DNA from: an uncultured Chloroflexota bacterium
GTDB lineage: Bacteria; Chloroflexota; Anaerolineae; Anaerolineales; Anaerolineaceae
Reading direction: 5' to 3'
NCBI GenBank assembly: GCA_902795255.1
Contig: CADBKS010000029.1
Location: 1-33,977 of the forward strand
DNA: 33,977 nucleotides
The notes under the pieces are model-generated. The model had not been told where the DNA came from, searched no databases, and saw only the letters and a list, made by a program, of their open reading frames with translations. The translations under genes and the position numbers were made by a program. Shown one piece after another: positions 1-7,356 of the stretch. Within the stretch, counting starts at the first letter, position 1. Each line of letters begins with the position of its first letter.

Positions 1-1
1 C

Positions 2-1198
2 GGTTCGACCCGCGAACAGGGGCACCCCGTCGCCATCAGCATGAAAAAATTCGCCGAGCGTTCCTCCGGGATCTTCGGTTCGACCGGGACGGGAAAATCC
101 TACCTGACCCGGATGATCCTGGCCGGCCTCATCCGCAGCCGTCTGGCCGCGGCGCTGGTCTTCGACATGCACAGCGAATACGCATTCGGCAACATTTCCC
201 CGGACACCCGCATTCAGGTCCCCGGACTGAAGCAGAAGCTCAGTGACCGGGTGAAGGTCTGCGGGCTCGGGACCGGAACGATGATCAACGGTCATAAGCC
301 GGATTTTGACCTGGTGCTGGAATACAGCGACATCACCCCCGAAGACGTTCTGATGCTCACCAGAGAGCTGAACCTGCGCGACACCACCCAGACGACCCTT
401 GCGGCGCTGGAACGCTCCTTCGGAAAAGAGAACTGGTTCCGCTCCTTTATGGAGCTGAAAAACGGGGAAGGGGAAGGGACTGTCTCCGAATGGGCGGAAA
501 GCAATAACGTCAACACAGCCGCGGCCGAAAGCCTGCAGAGCAAACTGACCCGCCTTTTCCACAAGGAATACATGGTCCCGAAAATGCCTTATAACGTCGT
601 CAGCCAGATCATCAGCACCCTGCAGAGCGGTGTATCGGTGATCCTTTCTTTCGGCAAATTCCAGTCGGACCTGGATTATCTACTCGCGGCCAACATCCTG
701 ACCCGGAAGGTCCGGAATGCCTGGGAACAGCGCACCGAGGAAAACGTGGCCGGGAACGGCCCGAAACCGACGCCGCTGGTGGTGGCGATCGAAGAAGCCC
801 ACAAGCTGCTCAGCCGGGAAATGGCCTCCCAGACCGCCTTCGCCCTGATCGCCCGGGAGATGCGCAAATATTCCGTCACGCTGCTGGTGATCGACCAGCG
901 CCCTTCACAGATCGATGACGAGATCATGTCCCAGCTCGGGACGCGGATCTCCGGCTGGCTGGGGGACGAGGCGGATATCGCGGCCGTTCTCTCCGGCCTG
1001 TCCGGCAAGGATTCGCTGCGCGGGATGCTTTCCCGTCTCCAGCCCAAACAGGAGGTCCTGCTGCTCGGCTACGGCGTTCCGATGCCGCTGCCGATCCGAT
1101 CCCGGCTCTATGACGAGACCTTCTGGCAGCAGCTCCTGGGGAAGGATGGGCTTTCCGTCACACTTCCCGACGAGGCGGACGACTGGCTGTCCAATTAG
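2..1198 (+). CDS. HerA-like/DUF87 ATPase, 5'-truncated by window edge
   Basis: The reading frame is open from the first bases of the window, so the ATG at 41 is probably internal and the true start lies upstream. In-frame codons before it read GSTREQGHPVAIS and run straight into the P-loop region. Counting from that ATG, a Walker A motif GSTGTGKS sits at residues 13-20 and a Walker B motif (LVVAIEEAH) near 246-254. Later segments such as LLVIDQRPSQI and SQLGTRI are typical of the HerA/VirB4-like DUF87 family of hexameric DNA-translocating ATPases. HerA proteins usually work with the nuclease NurA in DNA end processing, or act as stand-alone helicases in defence and mobile loci. No NurA-like gene is visible downstream, and the upstream side is outside the window. 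The next gene is more than 400 bp away, so this is probably the last gene of its unit. Family assignment is firm; the biological role is open. Confidence 0.88.
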   Translation, partial: GSTREQGHPVAISMKKFAERSSGIFGSTGTGKSYLTRMILAGLIRSRLAAALVFDMHSEYAFGNISPDTRIQVPGLKQKLSDRVKVCGLGTGTMINGHKPDFDLVLEYSDITPEDVLMLTRELNLRDTTQTTLAALERSFGKENWFRSFMELKNGEGEGTVSEWAESNNVNTAAAESLQSKLTRLFHKEYMVPKMPYNVVSQIISTLQSGVSVILSFGKFQSDLDYLLAANILTRKVRNAWEQRTEENVAGNGPKPTPLVVAIEEAHKLLSREMASQTAFALIAREMRKYSVTLLVIDQRPSQIDDEIMSQLGTRISGWLGDEADIAAVLSGLSGKDSLRGMLSRLQPKQEVLLLGYGVPMPLPIRSRLYDETFWQQLLGKDGLSVTLPDEADDWLSN

Positions 1199-1252
1199 CG
1201 CCCTCTCCGGCAAAAACCGGCACCGGAGAATAACCATTTTGCGGTGTTCATC

Positions 1253-1280
1253 TTGACAATTCGCCCAACGGGTGTATGTT
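1253..1280 (+). promoter_or_regulatory. Sigma70-type promoter candidate
   Basis: A perfect TTGACA at 1253-1258 is followed after 16 bp by TATGTT at 1275-1280 (four of six consensus positions). A transcript from here would carry the whole repeat element at 1442-1581 in a leader of more than 300 nt before the aldolase gene, or could be an independent RNA. Prediction from consensus only. Confidence 0.45.
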
Positions 1281-1441
1281 TAGACAGAAATCCAAATGAA
1301 CGCATACAAAGCAGCGATCCGTCAGTTCTCTTTCCGGCTGACGTCTGCTGACAGCTTATAAAAGTGAGCAGCGCTGCATGCAAATGAGTCTCAATAAGAA
1401 TCCGGAAAGAAAAACAAATCTGTCGACCCTTGCACAAAATC

Positions 1442-1581
1442 GGGGGTGCCGGGGGCAACGGGCGGCTTTAGCCGGCCCGTTGCCCCCGGCTGAATAAACC
1501 TGGCGCGGTCAGCGGCTTATGCAAACACACGAGCGATCGTGCCGCGCCATGCGAAGCACTCTCTTTCGACTGCCATATGCA
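1442..1581 (+). repeat. Dispersed structured repeat, copy A
   Basis: This ~140-bp element matches the reverse complement of 7921-8058. The first 39 bases are identical, and later blocks are shared (GCCGCGCCATGC, AAGCACTC, CGACTGCCAT). It can fold into two stem-loops. The first is a nearly perfect GC-rich hairpin at 1448-1490 (arms 1449-1463 and 1475-1489, plus a GGC/GCC inner stem around TTTA). The second has arms GGCGCGG (1502-1508) and CCGCGCC (1542-1548). Both stems are kept in copy B, and their loops differ more than their arms. It has no coding potential I trust. It could be a MITE- or REP-like element or a structured RNA. Confidence 0.8.
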
Positions 1582-1614
1582 AAACAGAGTGAGCTCATAT
1601 ATCAGGAATGAATA

Positions 1615-2670
1615 ATGATCAGTTTTTATAATGACTATTCCGAAGGCGCGCATGAACGGATCATGGATGCGCTCATGCGGACCAACCGGGTGCAGACCCC
1701 GGGCTACGGTGAAGATGAATACTGCGAAGAGGCCAAAACGCTGATCCGCGCCCATCTGCGCAAGCCGGAAACCGCCATCCACTTTCTCGTGGGCGGGACC
1801 CAGACCAACACGACGGTCATCGCGTCTGTTCTGAAGCCCTACCAGGGCGTCATCGCGGCTGATACCGGCCACATCGCTGTCCATGAAAGCGGCGCGGTGG
1901 AAGCTACCGGGCATAAGGTCCTGACCGTCCCGCATACCAACGGGAAGCTCAGCGCCGGACAGGTGGAACGCCTGATCCGCGCGCACTATGACTCCGAAAG
2001 CTTCGAGCACCAGGTCCAGCCGGGAATGGTCTACATCTCCCAGCCGACCGAGTACGGCACGATCTATTCCAAAGCCGAGATGGAAGCCCTGCACGCCGTC
2101 TGCCGCAAGTTCCACATTCCGCTTTTTGTCGACGGTGCCCGTCTGGGGACCGCGCTGGTCTGTGAAGGCGGCGATATGACCCTGGCCGACCTCGAGGAGC
2201 TGGCCGACATTTTCTACATCGGCGGGACAAAAATGGGCGCGCTCTTCGGAGAAGCCGTCGTCATCTCCAACCCGGCTTATCAGGACTGCTTCCGCTATAT
2301 GATCAAACAGAAGGGCGGGATGCTCGCCAAAGGGCGTCTGCTGGGGATCCAGTTCGCGGAACTTTTCCGCGATGATCTTTACTTCGAACTCGCCCGCCAC
2401 GCGGTCCGCCTGGCCCAGAAGATGGAAAAGGAGATCAAAGCGCTCGGCTACCCCTTTATGCTCGAATCCCCGACGAACCAGATCTTCCCGATCTTCCCGG
2501 ATGAGCTGATCCACAAACTGGAAGACAACTTCTCCTGCTCCTACTGGGACTGGGGCCGCCCCGACCCGAAGCACTCCATCACCCGCATCGTCACTTCCTG
2601 GGCTACCAGTGAGGAAAACGTTGATGCTTTCCTCACAGAACTCAAACGGCTGACGGAAGGATCAAAATAA
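1615..2670 (+). CDS. Threonine aldolase-like PLP-dependent beta-eliminating lyase
   Basis: This is a 351-residue fold-type I PLP enzyme of the low-specificity L-threonine aldolase group, which cleaves L-threonine or L-allo-threonine to glycine and acetaldehyde in the cytoplasm. Family marks in order are the N-terminal NDYSEGAHERIMDAL region, HIAVHESGAVEATGHKV around residues 86-102, DGARLG with the PLP-contacting aspartate at 173, and IGGTKMGALFGE with the Schiff-base lysine at 206. Length is normal for the family. The ATG at 1615 gives the expected N-terminus, although the upstream AGGAA is a weak ribosome site. The gene stands alone between the repeat-containing leader and a clear terminator. 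The exact substrate (threonine, allo-threonine, phenylserine or another beta-hydroxy amino acid) cannot be read from sequence. Confidence 0.87.
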   Translation: MISFYNDYSEGAHERIMDALMRTNRVQTPGYGEDEYCEEAKTLIRAHLRKPETAIHFLVGGTQTNTTVIASVLKPYQGVIAADTGHIAVHESGAVEATGHKVLTVPHTNGKLSAGQVERLIRAHYDSESFEHQVQPGMVYISQPTEYGTIYSKAEMEALHAVCRKFHIPLFVDGARLGTALVCEGGDMTLADLEELADIFYIGGTKMGALFGEAVVISNPAYQDCFRYMIKQKGGMLAKGRLLGIQFAELFRDDLYFELARHAVRLAQKMEKEIKALGYPFMLESPTNQIFPIFPDELIHKLEDNFSCSYWDWGRPDPKHSITRIVTSWATSEENVDAFLTELKRLTEGSK

Positions 2671-2694
2671 GATCCCGGTATAAACGAAAAAAGG

Positions 2695-2732
2695 GCTGCC
2701 GCACATCTTTTTGAGTGTACGGCAGCTTTTTT
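2695..2732 (+). terminator. Rho-independent terminator after aldolase gene
   Basis: Arms GCTGCCG (2695-2701) and CGGCAGC (2720-2726), extended by CAC/GTG pairing inside, are followed by six T residues. It ends the aldolase unit. Confidence 0.85.
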
Positions 2733-3042
2733 AATGCCGGCAAAAGCATATGGCGGCGGGCAAAGGGTCCTGCCTGCCTGAGGTATGCCCGCATCCGGGA
2801 TCCGCTTTCACGCACAGACGACGTTGATTCCGTGTCCCTGCGGAGCACTTTACCCCGATGGCTTTTCTGTATGATTATGCGGCGGCCCTTTTTATTTATA
2901 AATATATTTTATAAAAATATCACCGATCATTATTATCAGCGCCCTCATTAATGATATAATGTTGTATCATAATTACTTTTTGATAGCGAAGCAGCGATGT
3001 TCTATTCCGTTTTCATAACCCGAATCACAGAAAGAGCCGGCC
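2733..3042. other. Intergenic region, AT-rich upstream of first GntR gene
   Basis: I see no gene in these 310 bp. The left half has ordinary composition with no protein-like frame. From about 2880 it becomes strongly AT-rich and contains the TATAAT and inverted repeat at 2951-2970 that probably serve the GntR gene at 3043. Confidence 0.6.
2951..2970 (+). promoter_or_regulatory. Inverted repeat over a -10 box, putative GntR operator
   Basis: ATGATA (2951-2956) and TATCAT (2965-2970) form a perfect inverted repeat with an 8-bp spacer, and a TATAAT sits at 2955-2960 inside it. The geometry (6-8-6) is the same as the operator-like repeat upstream of the paralogous GntR gene at 3858-3877, although the half-site sequence differs. 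I found no good -35 box. Confidence 0.4.
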
Positions 3043-3804
3043 ATGCTCAAGAACCAGACCTTAGATAAAAGTATCCCGGTCCCGCTTTACTTTCAGCTGA
3101 AGAACCTCATCAGCGAACAGATCAGAAACGGCACCTATCAGAGCGGGGACCTGATCCCCACCGAAAACGAACTGAGCGAAATGTTCGGCATCAGCCGGAC
3201 CACCGTCCGTCAGGCCATCACCGATCTGGTCCGCGATGGACAGCTGTTCCGCGTCAAAAGCAAGGGGACCTTTGTGGCCAAACCGAAGGTGACCCAGCAC
3301 ATGCTGAACCGGTATTTTTCCTATGATCAGGCAGCCGCCGAATCCGGCCGGAAGACGGAACGGATCCAGCTGGCGCGGGAAGTGATCCCGATGCCCCGCG
3401 AAATGATCGAACTGGGCGCAGGAAAACCCGGTGACCGGGTGATCTATCTGAAGCGCAAACGGCTGATCGAAAATGTTCCTTCGGTCCGCATCGATGCCTA
3501 CCTGGTCTATGACAAATTCAGCCATCTGCTGGATGCCGACCTGGTCAATAACAGCCTGATGGAGATCATGAACCAAAACCCGGAAACCCGGGTCTGCCGT
3601 CAGACCCGTTCCGTCGAAGCCGTTCCGGCCACCAAAGAGGACATCAATGAACTGGACGTCGAGCCCGGCAGCGCGATCCAGAAACTGACAACGGTCCGCT
3701 ACAACGAAGCAGGAGAGGTTCTTGAACGCTCTGTTGCCTGGCACCGTGCGGACATGAACCGGATCGAAGTCGAGATCATCAACCCCGCCGACGAACTTCA
3801 ATAA
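3043..3804 (+). CDS. GntR family regulator with UTRA domain (paralogue 1)
   Basis: A 253-residue HutC-type transcription factor. Residues about 10-75 form the GntR winged helix (PVPLYFQLKNLI, SGDLIPTENELSEMF, ISRTTVRQAI, KSKGTFV). Residues about 90-250 form the UTRA effector domain (GDRVIYLKRKRL, RIDAYLVY, LDVEPGSAIQKLTTVRYN). The family represses transcription until a small metabolite binds UTRA. It lies directly upstream of a second regulator of equal length that aligns without gaps at roughly 70% identity by eye, so the pair is a tandem duplication. The start at 3043 is supported by the conserved MLxxxTLDKxIPVPLYFQL beginning in both copies; the ribosome site is only a weak GAAAGAG. The effector is unknown. 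The corrinoid island downstream is a plausible target for one or both. Confidence 0.9.
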   Translation: MLKNQTLDKSIPVPLYFQLKNLISEQIRNGTYQSGDLIPTENELSEMFGISRTTVRQAITDLVRDGQLFRVKSKGTFVAKPKVTQHMLNRYFSYDQAAAESGRKTERIQLAREVIPMPREMIELGAGKPGDRVIYLKRKRLIENVPSVRIDAYLVYDKFSHLLDADLVNNSLMEIMNQNPETRVCRQTRSVEAVPATKEDINELDVEPGSAIQKLTTVRYNEAGEVLERSVAWHRADMNRIEVEIINPADELQ

Positions 3805-3824
3805 AATTATTTATACAATAAATC

Positions 3825-3853
3825 GTGTCATTGCAACAATAATCAAGTATAAT
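3825..3853 (+). promoter_or_regulatory. Promoter of second GntR gene
   Basis: GTGTCA (3825-3830, four of six consensus positions) and a perfect TATAAT (3848-3853) are separated by 17 bp. The predicted start of transcription near 3860 lies inside the inverted repeat at 3858-3877, so a bound regulator would block initiation. Confidence 0.55.
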
Positions 3854-3857
3854 TTTA

Positions 3858-3877
3858 TTGTCAGATTGTTATGACAA
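3858..3877 (+). promoter_or_regulatory. Putative GntR/UTRA operator at predicted transcription start
   Basis: TTGTCAGATTGTTATGACAA is an inverted repeat (TTGTCA/TGACAA, 8-bp spacer) just downstream of the -10 box. Its right part, ATTGTTATGACAA (3865-3877), matches 12 of 13 bases of ATTGGTATGACAA at 12787-12799, upstream of the corrinoid operon. HutC/NagR-type GntR proteins are known to bind sites of the form TTGGTATAGACAA, which is close. I infer autoregulation. Confidence 0.5.
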
Positions 3878-3943
3878 GATTTTTTACATTCTTTGCAAAT
3901 CATCAAACATGACGGTTTTCCGGATACCTGAAAGGGGCTGGCT

Positions 3944-4705
3944 ATGCTCAACGACAAAACACTGGATAAAAATATTCCCGTACCGCTGTATTTCCAGCTG
4001 AAAACGCTGATCCTGGATCAGATCAAAAACGGGACCTACAAACCCGGGGACCTGATCCCGACCGAAAACGAACTGAGTGAAATGTTCGATATCAGCCGGA
4101 CCACCGTGCGCCAGGCCATCACGGAACTGGTCCACGAAGACCATCTTTACCGGATCAAGAGCAAAGGCACTTTCGTCTCCAAGCCCAAGGTGACCCAGCA
4201 CGTCCTGAACAACTATTACTCTTATGACGGAGCCGTCCAGGAATCCGGGCAGAAAACCTCCCGGGTCCAGCTGATAAAAGAGATCATCCCGATGCCGCAG
4301 GAAATGATCGACTTCGGGGCCGGCAAACCGGGCGACAAGGTGATCTACCTCAAACGCAAGCGTCTGGTGGATAAGACACCCGCCGTTCTGATCGACGCCT
4401 ATCTGGTTTACAGTAAATTTGCTCACCTGATGGATGTCGACCTGGTGAACAACAGCCTCAGGGCACTGATGGACGAAAAGCCAGAGACCCGTGTTTACCG
4501 TCTGGTCCGCATCATCGAAGCCGTTCCCGCCCGCAAAGAGGACATCAACGAACTGGATGTTGAACCGGGCAGCGCCATCCAGAAGATGACCACCATCCGC
4601 TACAACAGACAGGATGAGGTCCTCGACATGGCCTACAGCTATCACCGCGGCGACATGAACCGCATTGAGCTTGAGATCATCAACCCCATGGATGAACTGA
4701 AATAG
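3944..4705 (+). CDS. GntR family regulator with UTRA domain (paralogue 2)
   Basis: This 253-residue HutC-type regulator aligns end to end with the product of the gene at 3043. The winged helix (residues ~10-75, with PTENELSEMF, ISRTTVRQAITEL and IKSKGTFVSKP) is almost unchanged. The UTRA domain varies more, for example around VDKTPAVLI and in the C-terminal EVLDMAYSYHRGDMN segment. This suggests similar DNA targets but possibly different effectors. A good AAAGGGG ribosome site precedes ATG 3944. It has its own promoter and operator-like repeat (3825-3877) in the 139-bp gap after paralogue 1, so the two are separately regulated. A strong bidirectional terminator follows. The shared element with the 12.8-kb operon leader makes this gene the best candidate regulator of the methyltransferase island. 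Confidence 0.9.
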   Translation: MLNDKTLDKNIPVPLYFQLKTLILDQIKNGTYKPGDLIPTENELSEMFDISRTTVRQAITELVHEDHLYRIKSKGTFVSKPKVTQHVLNNYYSYDGAVQESGQKTSRVQLIKEIIPMPQEMIDFGAGKPGDKVIYLKRKRLVDKTPAVLIDAYLVYSKFAHLMDVDLVNNSLRALMDEKPETRVYRLVRIIEAVPARKEDINELDVEPGSAIQKMTTIRYNRQDEVLDMAYSYHRGDMNRIELEIINPMDELK

Positions 4706-4783
4706 CCGCACGGTATTGACCGAAACTGAAAGCAAAATCCACCGCGCCCTCCTGAAACACCACGGAACCGTAACGGGTGCCCG

Positions 4784-4829
4784 AATCAATACAAAAAACC
4801 GGATGACGATCCGGTTTTTTGTATTGATT
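4784..4829. terminator. Strong bidirectional terminator, 21-bp perfect stem
   Basis: Arms 4784-4804 and 4809-4829 are perfectly complementary over 21 bp around a GACG loop, with A-rich and T-rich runs flanking a CCGGAT core. It terminates the GntR unit and would stop transcription from either direction. Confidence 0.9.
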
Positions 4830-4831
4830 GA

Positions 4832-5083
4832 ATATTTCTCTTTGAACCTTATCATGACCTGTGCCTTGAATACGGACAGGATGAGGCGACCGTCAGCATG
4901 TCTTGGCTGCTTTCCCGCCCCGGTGTGACCGCCCCGCTGGTCGGGCCCCGCACCGTGGAACAGCTGGAAGACAGCCTGAAAGCGCTCGAATTCCGCATTC
5001 CGCCGGAACTGGAAGAAAAACTGGACCTTCTTTTCCCGGGTCCGGGAGCTTCCGCACCGAAAGCCTACATGATGAACCGGTAG
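4832..5083 (+). pseudogene. C-terminal remnant of an aldo/keto reductase
   Basis: The frame 4832-5083 is open without a good start and encodes about 83 residues that match only the C-terminal end of the aldo/keto reductase family: CLEYGQDEATVSMSWLL, then RPGVTAPLVGPRTVEQLEDS, then a helix ending in PGPGASAPKAYM. Full family members have about 310-330 residues with the catalytic Asp/Tyr/Lys/His in the missing N-terminal three quarters. The remnant begins three bases after the bidirectional terminator, so the 5' part was lost by deletion or rearrangement. An ATG at 4898 exists but would give only 61 residues and no active site. I treat it as a decaying gene. Confidence 0.8.
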
Positions 5084-5111
5084 AAGAAAGATCCATGCTC
5101 CTGAGATCCCC

Positions 5112-5137
5112 AAAAGGCCACCGTCCGGCGGTCTTTT
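5112..5137 (+). terminator. Terminator after aldo/keto reductase remnant
   Basis: GGCCACCG (5116-5123) pairs imperfectly with CGGCGGTC (5126-5133) across a very short loop, followed by TTTT. This is a surviving terminator of the lost reductase gene. Confidence 0.5.
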
Positions 5138-5185
5138 GCTATTATTTCGAATATGACAACTTTTTCATTCACCGGTTTTTCACTT

Positions 5186-5191
5186 TATAAT
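5186..5191 (+). promoter_or_regulatory. Candidate -10 box upstream of secreted protein gene
   Basis: TATAAT within CTTTATAAT, the same 9-mer found at 6703-6711 and 31871-31879 near other gene starts. No clear -35. A transcript would have a leader of about 140 nt before the gene at 5338, in which I see no riboswitch-like fold. Confidence 0.35.
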
Positions 5192-5337
5192 TAACAGCGG
5201 CCGATAAACCGGTCAAACGGATCAGTCCCGGGAACCATTTGCGGCTTTTGAACATTAAATACTGCAGAGGCAAACGATCCGGGGATGGGTCCCGTCCCTT
5301 ACGGAACGAGTCTAAATCTGACAAAGGAATGTAAAAA

Positions 5338-6561
5338 ATGAAAAAACTGTCTATTTTTGTTTTACTGATTTTCACACTGGCAGCGGCATCCGCCTGCTTT
5401 GCCGCTTCCTACACCAATGACGGGATGACGCTCACGATTCCGGAAGAATACGAAGAAGCCCTTGTTATTGACGTACCGGAAAACGACGCAGAAGGATTCC
5501 TTTTCTCCGTTTCCGAAAAGGCTTCCATGGATGCTGCCAAAGCTGAAGGCTATGACCCGGAAGGCGCCGGCTGGCTCTTTGCCATCGGCCGCCTCAATGA
5601 GGAAGCTTATCACGCGATGCTCTGCAGCGATGTGCCCGGCAGAGATGTGTTCGCGAAGGATGCCGGCTTCTATTATATTTATTACCATCCGACAGATGTG
5701 CGCATGGTCCGCGAGGACTACAACGATCAGTCCGCCTGGGACGAATGGGGAAAGCTCTGCGAATGGGCCGACAGCATGAAGGGGACCTTCATCAGTGAAA
5801 ACGAAGGGCTGACACCCGTAAAGCACGGCAACACCATTCTGGATTACTATATTTCCCGCGCCATGTATATGCGGAATCAGAAATACACCGTCAGCACGAC
5901 CGAATACGGCCCGATGGAAGCCGGAAGAGTCAATGCAGCCAACTATCTCAAACCCCTGAGCGAAGGCGTCATTTTTGAAAACGCCCGCGGTGAAGAAACC
6001 CCCGACGGTGAATATGTCGTTCTGAATTTCCCGGAAGAAGACATCCGCTTTGACTTCTTCCTCGCAGAAGGGAAAGAAAACTACATCCGCCAGGTCTGGG
6101 CCAACGGTGAGAACGAGATGCTCTACAAAGCAGTCTTCGACGACCCGGCACTCAAGGCTTCCGGGATCATGCACGAGTTTTACCTGGATCTGGTCCTTGC
6201 GGACAGCCTCGGCTACAACACCGATGATCTGCTCGGCAAATGGGGCGAAAAGATGGCCGGCCGCTGCGGCATTACGATCGAAAAGGGTGAAGACGACAAC
6301 TACAAGATCTCCATTCACTGGTCCAGCAGTGCTTTTGAAAGCAGCCAATGGACGATGACCGCCGTCCCGACCGGAAACGGCTCCGAGATCCGCTATGAGG
6401 ATTGTGAGAAGAAAGACATCACATTCACATCCGAAACCGAAAGCACGGAAACCGTGGTTTATCAGAACGGCACAGGTACCTTTGGCCTGCTCAGCACCTA
6501 CGAACTGTACTGGAATGATGAAACCGAACACATGGCCGATGACCTTGTGTTTATCAAATAA
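5338..6561 (+). CDS. Secreted protein of unknown function with C-terminal beta-rich domain
   Basis: The 407-residue product starts with a Lys-Lys, a hydrophobic stretch (LSIFVLLIFTLAAASA) and a CFA-A cleavage site near residue 22, so it should be exported by signal peptidase I. The Cys before the cleavage site does not form a convincing lipobox. The first ~150 residues look like one domain rich in acidic and aromatic residues. The last ~120, from roughly LLGKWGEKMAGRC onward, alternate in a beta-strand-like pattern (YKISIHWSSSAFESSQWTM, ETVVYQNGTGTF) resembling beta-barrel modules often seen in clostridial secreted proteins. An AAAGGAATG ribosome site supports the ATG at 5338. It stands alone between terminators. 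I do not recognise a specific family. Confidence 0.82.
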   Translation: MKKLSIFVLLIFTLAAASACFAASYTNDGMTLTIPEEYEEALVIDVPENDAEGFLFSVSEKASMDAAKAEGYDPEGAGWLFAIGRLNEEAYHAMLCSDVPGRDVFAKDAGFYYIYYHPTDVRMVREDYNDQSAWDEWGKLCEWADSMKGTFISENEGLTPVKHGNTILDYYISRAMYMRNQKYTVSTTEYGPMEAGRVNAANYLKPLSEGVIFENARGEETPDGEYVVLNFPEEDIRFDFFLAEGKENYIRQVWANGENEMLYKAVFDDPALKASGIMHEFYLDLVLADSLGYNTDDLLGKWGEKMAGRCGITIEKGEDDNYKISIHWSSSAFESSQWTMTAVPTGNGSEIRYEDCEKKDITFTSETESTETVVYQNGTGTFGLLSTYELYWNDETEHMADDLVFIK

Positions 6562-6587
6562 AACCGCGGAAACCATCTGACAAAACG

Positions 6588-6618
6588 GGGCGGCGCCTTT
6601 TCGGCAGCCGCCCTTTTT
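6588..6618 (+). terminator. Rho-independent terminator
   Basis: GGGCGGC (6588-6594) and GCCGCCC (6607-6613) form a GC-rich stem followed by TTTTT. It ends the secreted-protein gene. Confidence 0.85.
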
Positions 6619-6705
6619 GATCCGGACCGGTCCTGAACCGGAGACGGAAATAACGTGTAAGCCATCCTGATACGGCCTGCATGGTTTGAACCGGGGATTT
6701 CCCTT

Positions 6706-6711
6706 TATAAT
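6706..6711 (+). promoter_or_regulatory. Candidate -10 box for the XRE-DUF3990 pair
   Basis: TATAAT inside CTTTATAAT, about 130 bp upstream of the regulator start at 6841. No convincing -35 box is present. Confidence 0.35.
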
Positions 6712-6840
6712 AGACAATGTACTGCGAATTTTTCCCGGGACACACCCTGTCCCATTTCAAAATTCAGGGCATTTGGTCACTCCGTGTCCTGGAAAAACAA
6801 ACCTTTTTCCGTTAGACTGAGAAACGAAAGGAGAATAATC

Positions 6841-7356
6841 ATGGATCTGCAAAAGATCGGGACCTTTCTGAAGGAGCTCCGCAAAGAGCGGGACCTCACT
6901 CAGGAACAACTGGCGGAAACACTCAATGTTTCCAGAAGAACAGTCTCCCGCTGGGAAACCGGCAGCAATCTGCCGGATATCGATCTGATGATCGAAATGG
7001 CTGATCTTTACAATGTGGATCTGCGGGAACTGCTGAACGGAGAAAGAAAAGAGGGAAAAATGAACGAAGAAACGAAAGAAACCGTGTTAAAGGCCGCGGA
7101 ATACGGCAATGCGGAAAAACAGCGCATCACAAAGGTCGTACTGGTGATCTTTGCGCTCGGGATCGCCGCGCTCATCGCAAACATTGTGCTGGACTGGGCC
7201 GGTTTCGGCGGGGGATTCTGGCAGGGGTACCTGAAGGGCATGTTCTACGGCACCGCCCTGGGGGCCATGATCGTCGGGATCCTTTACACCACCGGCGTCA
7301 TGTCGAAAATCCGGGCTTTCAAGATGCGCCAGCTCGAAAGGATCGGAAAGAATTGA
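6841..7356 (+). CDS. XRE-type HTH regulator with C-terminal membrane segments
   Basis: The 171-residue product begins with a Cro/C1-type helix-turn-helix (residues ~5-60: FLKELRKERDLTQEQLAE, LNVSRRTVSRWETG, LPDIDLM). A charged linker follows, then two hydrophobic segments (about residues 98-118 and 128-150), so it should be a membrane-tethered DNA-binding protein with its HTH in the cytoplasm. The ATG at 6841 is chosen because AAAGGAG lies 8 bases upstream; the frame extends to 6784 but without an initiation site. The stop codon overlaps the start of the DUF3990 gene, so the two are co-translated. Such XRE proteins often repress their own operon. Whether this one restrains the downstream gene as an antitoxin-like partner is only an inference. 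Confidence 0.85.
   Translation: MDLQKIGTFLKELRKERDLTQEQLAETLNVSRRTVSRWETGSNLPDIDLMIEMADLYNVDLRELLNGERKEGKMNEETKETVLKAAEYGNAEKQRITKVVLVIFALGIAALIANIVLDWAGFGGGFWQGYLKGMFYGTALGAMIVGILYTTGVMSKIRAFKMRQLERIGKN

Larger units (their letters stand above)
1199..1614. other. 416-bp intergenic region with promoter and structured repeat
   Basis: No convincing gene. It holds a short CTCCGG/CCGGAG inverted repeat just after the ATPase stop (1204-1227, no T-tract), a promoter-like pair at 1253-1280, an AT-richer stretch, and then copy A of the dispersed structured repeat (1442-1581), which ends about 33 bp before the next gene's start. Confidence 0.7.

Noticed and set aside
1442..1581. CRISPR-like or rRNA/tRNA element
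   Set aside because: Only two copies in opposite orientation, no spacers, and no tRNA cloverleaf or conserved rRNA segments. No RNA gene was recognised anywhere in the window.
4716..4928. 70-codon open frame after the second GntR gene
   Set aside because: It runs through the 21-bp terminator stem and then in the wrong frame over the reductase remnant; no ribosome site.
6717..6815. Leaderless 32-codon ORF just after the -10 box at 6706
   Set aside because: The ATG is well placed for leaderless translation, but the peptide has no recognisable features and could be chance.
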